Origin: QYQD01 sp040755415
Lineage (GTDB): Bacteria > Desulfobacterota > QYQD01
Direction: 5' to 3'
NCBI GenBank assembly: GCA_040755415.1
Contig: JBFMAZ010000102.1
Coordinates: forward strand, 1-13,063
Length of the DNA: 13,063 bases
In this document: one piece after another, positions 5,256-11,754 of the stretch
Numbering within the stretch: position 1 is the first letter of the stretch
Layout of the letters: each line of letters starts with the position of its first letter
The notes under the pieces: model-generated
Seen by the model: the letters and a program-made list of their open reading frames with translations, nothing else
The model's database searches: none
What the model was told of the DNA's origin: nothing
Translations under genes and position numbers: made by a program

Positions 5256-5710
5256 CGCCTTCCGGCCTTCGAGAAAAGATTATCGTGGAGAGGACAGCCT
5301 GGATCAGGGAAATGATCGAAGGGGTTCAAACATTACCTCTTGATTCTATGGAGTCTTTTTTGTCTGATCCGCGAAATGCCGCTTCTGCAGAATCTTATCT
5401 GAGGAGGGCGCTGGAAGCGCTGATGGATTTGGGCAGGCATGTTCTGGCTAAAGGGTTTGGCAAGGTTGTCACGGAATATAAGGAGATCCCCGGCCGCTTG
5501 CATAGAGAAGGGGTACTGCAAGAGGCGGATGCAACACTGATGCGGGAGTTGGCAGGATATCGAAATAGAATGGTGCACTTTTATGATGAAATCACAACGG
5601 ATGAACTCTACCATATTTGCCACGATCAACTCGGTGATGTCGAGAGAATTCTGACTGCTATCTTAAAATGGATCAATTCCCATCCCGAGCTGCTGGATCG
5701 CTCACTTTAA
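5252..5710 (+). CDS. hepT: HepT-type HEPN ribonuclease toxin
   Basis: A 152-residue, mostly helical HEPN-family protein encoded directly after mntA with an ATGA overlap. The catalytic RX4H motif is seen as RNRMVH at residues 104-109, and it continues to RX4HXY with Tyr111. This is the tyrosine position that the partner MntA modifies in characterised HepT toxins. HEPN toxins act as dimers and cleave RNA. Length and motif position near the last third of the protein are normal, so the pair looks intact and functional. What RNA it cuts cannot be told from the sequence. Confidence 0.9.
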   Translation: MTPSGLREKIIVERTAWIREMIEGVQTLPLDSMESFLSDPRNAASAESYLRRALEALMDLGRHVLAKGFGKVVTEYKEIPGRLHREGVLQEADATLMRELAGYRNRMVHFYDEITTDELYHICHDQLGDVERILTAILKWINSHPELLDRSL

Positions 5711-5748
5711 ACCCTGCCCGGCGGACTATTTGATGTTTAGGTATTTCA

Positions 5749-5796
5749 CTAGCCCCACCTTAAAGCTACTCCGTCCTGGAAGATAAGAGACTGATA
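5749..5796 (-). pseudogene. Second, degenerate AbiEii N-terminal relic
   Basis: On the minus strand this short stretch reads SLIFQDGVALRWG and then a stop (5751-5749). It parallels the RIIFQGGTALRWVYG of the relic at 785-922, and the DNA is alike at roughly three quarters of the positions, including an identical core TTATCTTCCAGG. Nothing recognisable follows or precedes it. It lies about 60 bp from the block that is duplicated as the MazF fragment at 1096-1323, in the same relative order and orientation as at the left end of the window. Short length keeps confidence moderate. Confidence 0.45.
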
Positions 5797-5884
5797 CTCT
5801 TGCCGAGGGCCGACTGCTTATTGTTTGCCACCCCATCGTCAGGAGTTTGATTATTTCCCCTGGCATTTATCCCTGGCGGACAGA

Positions 5885-6241
5885 TTACAAGTTTAGATGG
5901 ACCTTGAGGGCATTATTGATTTCCTCCATAAGGTTTGTTTCTTTAATGCCCCCCAACACCTTATAAAGTCTGTCTTTTGAGATGGTTCTTAGCTGGTGTG
6001 CCAGCACGAGGGAATCGTGGGGAAGTCCTGCTGTTCCTTTGGGCAATAGGACTTCATTTGGGTAAGCTCTGCGCCCCGGTTTTAAGGAAGTAATGGGAAG
6101 TACGGTAATAACCGGCATCGCCTGATTGAAATCTTCATCGCTGATAATTAAAACAGGCCTGGTTCCCCTTTGTTCAGAACCCTTAACCGGATTCAAATTT
6201 GCGAGGAAGATGTTCCATTTGTAATTTGTCTTTTTCATCAT
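5885..6241 (-). CDS. mazF: MazF/PemK-family endoribonuclease toxin
   Basis: A 118-residue toxin of the MazF/PemK family, which cleaves mRNA at short specific sequences. The family motif GSEQRGTRPVLIIS is at residues 21-34 (Arg28 in the catalytic loop), the LPITS motif at 48-52, and the hydrophobic C-terminal half is complete. The start overlaps the antitoxin stop (ATGATGA; 4 bp overlap from the first ATG at 6241), so translation is coupled. The last ~66 codons plus 28 bp of flank are duplicated at 1096-1323. Downstream (5711-5856) there is only the AbiEii-like relic and no clear terminator. Assignment to the family is secure; the exact subtype is not. Confidence 0.93.
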   Translation of the reverse strand: MMKKTNYKWNIFLANLNPVKGSEQRGTRPVLIISDEDFNQAMPVITVLPITSLKPGRRAYPNEVLLPKGTAGLPHDSLVLAHQLRTISKDRLYKVLGGIKETNLMEEINNALKVHLNL

Positions 6242-6489
6242 TCGCCTTGATGTTCGAAATCAACAAATTCAAAATCATACTCGACATCCCTTAAGTCAGA
6301 GAGAAAAATGGGGTCCTGACTGGCCTGAAGGATGGCCTTTTTGATTTCTTCTTTCCGGATTCTCTCGATCTCGTCTTTGATGGCCTTTTCCACAAGGCTA
6401 TTTAAGGACTTGAGTTTTTTCATTTTCACAATATTTTTTGCTTCCTCAAGAATTGCCTCGTTGATCACAAAAGTTGCCTTTTTTCCCAT
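6238..6489 (-). CDS. Ribbon-helix-helix antitoxin partner of MazF
   Basis: An 83-residue protein immediately upstream of the toxin. Residues 4-45 (ATFVINEAILEEAKNIV...LNSLVEKAIKDEIERI) have the strand-helix-helix pattern of a ribbon-helix-helix DNA-binding domain. The acidic tail (LRDVEYDFEFVDFEHQGE) is suited to wrap the toxin. The frame is open to an ATG at 6591, but the start at 6489 is preferred: GGGAGGTTAG lies 6-7 bases before it and the family N-terminus begins here. The upstream extension (a hydrophobic and basic stretch) is unlike antitoxins. By analogy it represses its own operon. Confidence 0.85.
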   Translation of the reverse strand: MGKKATFVINEAILEEAKNIVKMKKLKSLNSLVEKAIKDEIERIRKEEIKKAILQASQDPIFLSDLRDVEYDFEFVDFEHQGE

Positions 6490-6789
6490 CTCTAACCTCC
6501 CATCCTGAAGATATATTACTAATAGCGAATACAATATAAAAATGCAAGTAAAAAATACTTCCTTTTTTCGCTTAATATATCTTCTTCTCATTATGTTGCC
6601 GATGGCTGACCGCTGGTAGCTGAATCGATCCCCGCTCCCCGATCGTAGTCGAGGACAAGTTTCACGGGAAACCCTGGATGCCGGATCAAGCCTTCCTCAA
6701 CTTGATCGGGATATTTTTATGATATATTTACCTCCCGGAGGAATGACTCCAGAATCCTCTAGGGTCTGAAATTTTTTGTAAACTTCTTC
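6490..6789. other. Divergent intergenic region between the mazF and PIN toxin operons
   Basis: This 300 bp region separates the two divergently transcribed TA operons. The part next to the antitoxin (6490-6600) is AT-rich and should hold its promoter, but no clear hexamer pair stands out. Around 6600-6640 is a GCTGA-rich stretch resembling the start of modules R1 and R3. A hairpin of 10 bp arms with one mismatch, CCGGATCAAG / CTTGATCGGG (6681-6690 and 6701-6710), is followed by a T-rich run and could act as a terminator or be a dispersed-repeat remnant. I see no gene here. Confidence 0.5.
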
Positions 6790-6818
6790 TTGACATGTTG
6801 AAGTGAAGTAATTACTAT
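6790..6818 (+). promoter_or_regulatory. Promoter for the Phd/PIN operon with a small palindrome
   Basis: TTGACA (6790-6795) is followed after 17 bp by TACTAT (6813-6818). The perfect 10 bp palindrome AGTAATTACT (6807-6816) overlaps the -10 and is a candidate operator for the antitoxin. The first gene starts about 24 bp below the expected transcription start. Confidence 0.55.
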
Positions 6819-6848
6819 TTATTTTAAATATCTACTTGGACGGGTAAA

Positions 6849-7112
6849 ATGAATACAATAACCGCTAAGCAATTGAAACAAAAAACCGGTGAGGTTATTA
6901 AAAAGATAAAGTTGGGCGGGCGCTTGACTATTACATATCGGGGGAAACCTGTGGCCACTATTACCCCGGTAACAACAGAGGAGAAAAAAGACGTTGAGGA
7001 ATTAAGGCCATATGACGAGGCCTGGAAAGATATCGAAGAAACCTTACAAAAGACAAAACCGGCTTTCAAGGGATGGCGGGAGGCCACGGCGTGGGTCCGA
7101 AGCAGGACTTAG
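6849..7112 (+). CDS. Phd/YefM-type antitoxin
   Basis: An 87-residue antitoxin. The N-terminal half (ITAKQLKQKTGEVIKKIKLG, then RLTITYRGKPVATITPV to residue 41) is the Phd/YefM DNA-binding fold. The lysine- and glutamate-rich C-terminal half, with repeated tryptophans, would bind and inhibit the toxin. The ATG at 6849 has only a weak upstream GGACGG. Its 3' end overlaps the PIN gene. Such proteins bind operator palindromes at their own promoter, and AGTAATTACT at 6807-6816 is a suitable candidate. Confidence 0.86.
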   Translation: MNTITAKQLKQKTGEVIKKIKLGGRLTITYRGKPVATITPVTTEEKKDVEELRPYDEAWKDIEETLQKTKPAFKGWREATAWVRSRT

Positions 7113-7558
7113 TCCTTATCGATACCAATATTTTTGTTATAGACCTCCGTTATAAAAGGGATGTGCATTATAAGAAAAATCTGGCCTGCCTCAGTGACGT
7201 GGCCCGGAGAAAAACGGGTTTCACAACCATTGTGAACCTGTTAGAGCTTTGCGGTGTCCTGTCGTTTAATCTGAACGGAAGGCAACTGACCGAATTATGG
7301 TTCTACTTTCAGGATAGGTACAAAATTACGGTCCTCCCCCCACCTGACCTTAAAAATAATTTCCCCGCCATAGGACTTAGCGAACTATTTGACCTTCTCA
7401 GGGATAGAACTGCTCTGGGCGATGCCTTAATGATAGCCGTTGCCCGTAAGCATTTACCCTTCGTTTCAAAAATGATTACCTGGGATAAGGAGCATTTTGA
7501 GGGCAAATTTCCCGGTACGGTACTGACCCCTGAAGAATTTATGCAGAGGACTAAATAA
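7091..7558 (+). CDS. vapC: PIN-domain ribonuclease toxin (VapC-like)
   Basis: A 155-residue PIN-domain protein. From the GTG at 7091 the acidic active-site residues are D11 (LIDTN), E53 (NLLELCGV), D111 (LGDALMIAVA) and D132 (TWDKEHF), the normal set for metal-dependent RNA cleavage. An ATG at 7073 would add six residues (MAGGHG). I prefer the GTG because GGGAGG lies about 7 bases before it, whereas the ATG has no comparable site. With the GTG the gene overlaps the antitoxin by 22 bp. The pair is intact. VapC-type toxins often cut tRNA or rRNA, but the target cannot be predicted here. Confidence 0.88.
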   Translation: MGPKQDLVLIDTNIFVIDLRYKRDVHYKKNLACLSDVARRKTGFTTIVNLLELCGVLSFNLNGRQLTELWFYFQDRYKITVLPPPDLKNNFPAIGLSELFDLLRDRTALGDALMIAVARKHLPFVSKMITWDKEHFEGKFPGTVLTPEEFMQRTK

Positions 7559-7559
7559 T

Positions 7560-7714
7560 CCTTCCATTGTCAATATTCTGACCATGTTTACCCGCCGCAA
7601 TGCCATATTTCCATATAATTTGCACCTACTAAATTATCACTAACTTGCCTAACTCCTTGTAATTATAGATGTTCGCTCTTTTAAATTATTTGGCATACAA
7701 GTTGCTAAAGCTAA
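7560..7714 (+). repeat. Repeat module copy R4 (intact sigma-54 module, probably native)
   Basis: R4 contains the dyad GTCAATATTCTGAC (7569-7582), the ATAATTT-N9-AAATTAT inverted repeat around 7617-7639 and an intact promoter at 7691-7706. It differs from R1 and R3 in that similarity stops just after the promoter: the downstream leader (7707-7802) is unique and leads into a real gene with a Shine-Dalgarno. This makes R4 a natural promoter region, while the leader shared by R1-R3 must derive from another gene. Confidence 0.8.
7691..7706 (+). promoter_or_regulatory. Sigma-54 (RpoN) promoter of the glycan gene cluster
   Basis: TGGCATACAAGTTGCT is identical to the R3 promoter and matches the -24/-12 consensus fully, with GG (7692-7693) and GC (7704-7705) 10 bp apart. 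The predicted +1 is near 7717, giving a leader of about 86 bases before the gene at 7803. The conserved dyad at 7569-7582 lies about 116 bp upstream, a typical enhancer distance. Confidence 0.78.
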
Positions 7715-7731
7715 TTCCAAATCTTATTGGT

Positions 7732-7752
7732 GTATCAGCCACGAATTGATAC
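7732..7752 (+). other. Small inverted repeat in the leader of the glycosyltransferase mRNA
   Basis: GTATCA (7732-7737) and TGATAC (7747-7752) are perfect inverted copies with a 9-base loop, 50 bases before the start codon. It is a weak stem, and no function can be assigned. Confidence 0.3.
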
Positions 7753-7802
7753 TGATGAAGGTCTGCTCCCAATTTTGACTGTAAGGATTTAAGGGGAAGA
7801 TA

Positions 7803-9749
7803 ATGGTTGTTTTAGAGCTACCCAACAGCAAATTAAAAAAATACCGCCGGATGCTTAAGGCTGATCCTGATTCCCTCGATGCTGCAATAAACCTGGGCCT
7901 CCTCCATTTTAAAAAAGGGATGTATGACGAAGCCGCCGGTTTTTTGGAAAAGGCGATTCGTATAAAACCGGACCTGGTAGAGGCACGCAATGTATTAGGA
8001 AGTATTTATATAATGCGGGAGGAATATGCCCGGGCAGAACAGATACTGTTGGAAGCCCTGGAATTGCGTCCATACGATTTTGACACGTTGAGTCAATTAG
8101 GACATCTTTTTTGTACTCTAAATCAGATGGACCGGGCGCTTGAGTTCTTGCTCCAGGCTGCCAAAGTTAATCCGCATTCAGAAGAAATTTTGAATGACAT
8201 TGGCGTATTGTTTTATTCGCAGGGCAAACAGGAAGAGGCCGAATGTTATTTCCATGCCTCACTGAAAGAAAAAAATAATTATGCAGACGCGTATTACAAC
8301 TTGGGCCTTTTATACTTCGAGCAGAGTAAATACGAAAAAGCTATTGAAGCAATGCGCCGCTGTGTGGCGCTTGAGCCGGACAGTGACGAAACATGGCAGA
8401 AAATAGGTTTATTTTATCAAAAAGTAGAAAATTTTTCCGCGTCCCTGGCTGCCTTTGAACAGGTAAAAGGGGAAAGAGGTCCAGAATTAAACTATAGTTT
8501 GGGGGGAAGCTGGTATGCCAGCGGCCATTGGGATAGAGCTATAGAGGCCTTTGAGCGATGCTTAGAAGCGGAGCCAGATCATATATTGGCCAAGCAAGGA
8601 TTGGCGGCCTGCTTCAGCAAAAAAGGCAACTGGGAAAGGGTCTCCGCCTTATGTTCTACCTTTCTTTCTTGTGGCCAGCCAGCCCCACCGGCTATAGATA
8701 ACCTTTCTCCCAGATTATCGGCGCATAGAACCATTAGGCCCCTAAGGATCATTAAACGTATAGAAGCACGCAGTGAACAAGCCGATGCCCCCAGCCTGAA
8801 CCTCTCAATAGTTGTCCCGGTTTATAACGAAGAACAAAATATAAATATACTATACGAACAATTGCAGTCTGTACTCTTGGGTCTGAATAAGAGTTATGAA
8901 ATCATTTTTGTCGATGACGGCAGCAATGACAGGACACTGGAGAACTTAAGGAAGATCTCCGACCTTAATCGCAAGGTGAAGGTAATCAGTTTTCGCCGCA
9001 ATTACGGTCAAACAGCGGCCCTCGCAGCCGGTTTTGATTTGGCTCGCGGTGAAGTCATTATCACGCTCGATGGCGACCTGCAGAACGATCCTCAAGACAT
9101 ACCACGGCTTTTAGATAAGATGGCGGAGGGATATGATCTGGTCAGCGGCTGGCGCACCAATCGTCAAGACAAATTTTTGACCCGGAAAATACCCTCCCAA
9201 ATTGCGAATCGTATCATTGCCAAACTCACGAATGTCCATCTACACGATTATGGTTGTACGCTTAAGGCGTATAAAAAGGGGATCATTAAAAATATCAAAC
9301 TATACGGGGAAATGCATCGTTTCATACCAGCCCTGGCCAGTTTTTTGGGTATCAAGGTAACCGAGTTGCCTGTTAATCACCGTCCGCGGGTCCATGGGTC
9401 CAGTAAATACGGCCTGTCCAGAATTTATCGGGTTATCCTGGATTTGATAAATGTGCGCTTTCTATTGGATTATTTTACAAGACCTATTCAATTTTTCGGC
9501 AAACTGGCATTGGGGACTTTCGGCTTTGGCCTGACAGCCCTGTTGGTATCCGCCGTTATGCGCTATATCCTGGGCGTTGAGATCAATTTCTTAGTTGTGG
9601 GCATTATGGAAGTAATCATATTTCTCACCGGGATACAACTGGTAATGATGGGGCTGGTAGGCGAAATGGTTATCCGGACCTACCACGAAAGTCAGGACAA
9701 GCCTATCTACATCGTGCGCGAAATTATTCAGCCAGAGGATAAAGACTGA
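7803..9749 (+). CDS. TPR-repeat / family 2 glycosyltransferase fusion membrane protein
   Basis: A 648-residue fusion. Residues ~24-285 hold about seven tetratricopeptide repeats, with repeated patterns such as YDEAAGFLEKAIRIKPD. After a linker, residues ~334-550 form a GT2 glycosyltransferase resembling undecaprenyl-phosphate and dolichyl-phosphate sugar transferases: SIVVPVYNEEQN, FVDDGSNDRT (D371, D372) and the DxD-type DGDLQNDP at 423-430. Two membrane helices follow at about 565-590 and 596-620, as in the GtrB/ArnC group. It likely transfers a sugar to a lipid carrier at the inner face of the membrane, with the TPR part in the cytoplasm as a docking surface. AAGGGGAAG sits before the ATG. 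It is the first gene after the sigma-54 promoter and is followed at 5 bp by the amidotransferase gene. The donor sugar is unknown. Confidence 0.9.
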   Translation: MVVLELPNSKLKKYRRMLKADPDSLDAAINLGLLHFKKGMYDEAAGFLEKAIRIKPDLVEARNVLGSIYIMREEYARAEQILLEALELRPYDFDTLSQLGHLFCTLNQMDRALEFLLQAAKVNPHSEEILNDIGVLFYSQGKQEEAECYFHASLKEKNNYADAYYNLGLLYFEQSKYEKAIEAMRRCVALEPDSDETWQKIGLFYQKVENFSASLAAFEQVKGERGPELNYSLGGSWYASGHWDRAIEAFERCLEAEPDHILAKQGLAACFSKKGNWERVSALCSTFLSCGQPAPPAIDNLSPRLSAHRTIRPLRIIKRIEARSEQADAPSLNLSIVVPVYNEEQNINILYEQLQSVLLGLNKSYEIIFVDDGSNDRTLENLRKISDLNRKVKVISFRRNYGQTAALAAGFDLARGEVIITLDGDLQNDPQDIPRLLDKMAEGYDLVSGWRTNRQDKFLTRKIPSQIANRIIAKLTNVHLHDYGCTLKAYKKGIIKNIKLYGEMHRFIPALASFLGIKVTELPVNHRPRVHGSSKYGLSRIYRVILDLINVRFLLDYFTRPIQFFGKLALGTFGFGLTALLVSAVMRYILGVEINFLVVGIMEVIIFLTGIQLVMMGLVGEMVIRTYHESQDKPIYIVREIIQPEDKD

Positions 9750-9754
9750 GGCAT

Positions 9755-11674
9755 ATGTGCGGGATATGCGGATACCTGGATTTAACGGGGAGCCCTATTG
9801 ACAGGGATATACTGTTATCCATGACCGCGAGCCTGGCGCATCGCGGCCCGGATGATCACGGCATTTATATTAATCCCATCGGACAGACGGGCGGTAGCGG
9901 ATTGTACCCCTCTATTGGTATGGGGCATCGGCGCCTGTCCATAATAGATGTCTCATCGGCAGCTTCTCAGCCCATGGCTAACGAAGACGAGTGCATATGG
10001 GTGGTTTTTAATGGAGAGATATACAATTTTTCTGAGTTGCGTAGAGAGTGCATTAATCGAAGGCATGAATTCAGATCAAGAAGTGATACTGAGGTGCTGC
10101 TCCACCTTTATGAGGATTATGGCATAGACTTTATTCAAAAATTAAATGGAATGTTTGCTTTTGCCCTTTGGGATGAAAGAGACGGCAAACTCTTTCTGGT
10201 TAGAGATAGAATAGGTAAGAAGCCTCTTTATTATAGTCAAATAGGCTCTACTTTGGTTTTTGCCTCTGAACTAAAAGCCCTTCTTGCTCATCCTCAAGTG
10301 AAGAGAGAAATTGATATTGAATCCTTCGGGAAATATCTTCTCTATGAATATGTTCCCACCCCTGATTCCATATTTAAAGGAGTAAAGAAGCTCAGGCCCG
10401 GTTATGTCCTTTCAGCAAGCAGGCAGGGGATATGGGAAAAGTGTTATTGGTATCTCGATTTTACCCCCAAAATAGAGGCATCTGAAGAGCAGATAAATGA
10501 AGAAATAATGAATCTTTTTCGGGATTCTCTGTATAAGCGTTTGATTAGTGATGTGCCTCTCGGTGTTTTTTTGAGCGGAGGTCTGGATTCAAGCAGTATC
10601 GTGGCTGGCCTTTCAGAGTTAATACCTGGAAGCGAAATAAAGACCTTCTCCATTGGATTTAAAGATAAATCATTCGATGAGTCTTCATACGCCAGAGAGG
10701 TGGCACGTTATTTCGGCACCGACCACCACGAAGAGATAATGAGCCCAGGATGTATGATAGAGATTCTGCCCGAGGTGATCAATTTCCTGGACGAACCATT
10801 TGCTGATGCCTCGATTATTCCTACTTATCTCCTATCCAAATTTACACGTTCCGAGGTGACGGTAGCTTTGGGTGGAGACGGGGGAGATGAACTCTTTGCC
10901 GGTTATCCAACCTTTTTGGCCCATAAGATGGCCCTTTTTTATGAGAGACTACCCTCATCCCTGCATAATGCGGTCGTTTCTCTGGCCTCACTTCTTCCGG
11001 TTTCCATGGATAACATAAGCTTTGATTTTAAGGTTAAGCAATTCCTTAAGGGCATTCCATACGAAGTCCCAAATAGAAATCAGATATGGCTTGGGGCCTT
11101 CTCGCCGGAAGAGCAAAAAAGACTTTTTAGCAAGGAGGTACTGGCCAACCTCAACGGTTTTAACCCATTTAGCAACATAGAAGAGTCTCTGGAAAGTGTC
11201 TCCTACGAAGACATCATGGATCAGATTACCTTCCTTTATCTTAAGTTTTACCTCCCCGACGACATCCTGACCAAGGTCGATCGGGCCAGCATGGCCGCCT
11301 CGCTGGAGGTAAGGGCACCCTTTCTGGACTACAGGCTTGTAGATTATGTAAATAGACTACCTTTCCGATACAAGCTTAAGGGACTCACCACTAAGTACAT
11401 CCTGAAGAGATGCATGCGAAATAAGATACCGGAACAAATTATTAACAGAAATAAAAAGGGATTCGGGGTACCGATAGCCAAGTGGTTTAAGGACGAACTG
11501 CGAGCCACGCTTCTGGATAGCCTTTCTGAAGCAAAGATCAAAAAAGAAGGTTTTTTCAATTACCGATATATTAAATCCCTTCTGGACGAGCACTTCGCCG
11601 GAAGAAAAGACAACAGAAAACAACTCTGGACCCTTTTTATGTTTGAGCAGTGGTATGAGAGGTGGAGTTATTGA
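9755..11674 (+). CDS. asnB: Asparagine synthase (glutamine-hydrolysing)-like amidotransferase
   Basis: A 639-residue, two-domain enzyme. The N-terminus is a class II glutaminase with the catalytic Cys2 (MCGICGY), the SLAHRGPD and GHRRLSIID motifs and NGEIYN at 86-91. The C-terminal half is the ATP-pyrophosphatase domain with SGGLDSS at 274-280 and GGDGGDELFAGY at 373-384. Both active sites look complete. It could make asparagine from aspartate, but homologues in EPS and exosortase-associated clusters are thought to amidate other acceptors, such as sugar acids. The position 5 bp after a glycosyltransferase and before a methyltransferase supports a role in modifying a surface glycan. The ATG at 9755 is fixed by the need for Cys2, and CTGAGG lies just upstream. 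Confidence 0.92.
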   Translation: MCGICGYLDLTGSPIDRDILLSMTASLAHRGPDDHGIYINPIGQTGGSGLYPSIGMGHRRLSIIDVSSAASQPMANEDECIWVVFNGEIYNFSELRRECINRRHEFRSRSDTEVLLHLYEDYGIDFIQKLNGMFAFALWDERDGKLFLVRDRIGKKPLYYSQIGSTLVFASELKALLAHPQVKREIDIESFGKYLLYEYVPTPDSIFKGVKKLRPGYVLSASRQGIWEKCYWYLDFTPKIEASEEQINEEIMNLFRDSLYKRLISDVPLGVFLSGGLDSSSIVAGLSELIPGSEIKTFSIGFKDKSFDESSYAREVARYFGTDHHEEIMSPGCMIEILPEVINFLDEPFADASIIPTYLLSKFTRSEVTVALGGDGGDELFAGYPTFLAHKMALFYERLPSSLHNAVVSLASLLPVSMDNISFDFKVKQFLKGIPYEVPNRNQIWLGAFSPEEQKRLFSKEVLANLNGFNPFSNIEESLESVSYEDIMDQITFLYLKFYLPDDILTKVDRASMAASLEVRAPFLDYRLVDYVNRLPFRYKLKGLTTKYILKRCMRNKIPEQIINRNKKGFGVPIAKWFKDELRATLLDSLSEAKIKKEGFFNYRYIKSLLDEHFAGRKDNRKQLWTLFMFEQWYERWSY

Positions 11675-11754
11675 GACGCCTAAGTTAATTATGTAGCTTA
11701 ACTCTGGCTAGAACGAGACCATGCCTATTTTGCACGATACCATGGAGCTTGGAA

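Noticed and set aside
6490..6591. N-terminal extension of the antitoxin to the ATG at 6591
   Set aside because: The extra 34 residues are hydrophobic and basic, outside the family fold, while the ATG at 6489 has a strong Shine-Dalgarno.
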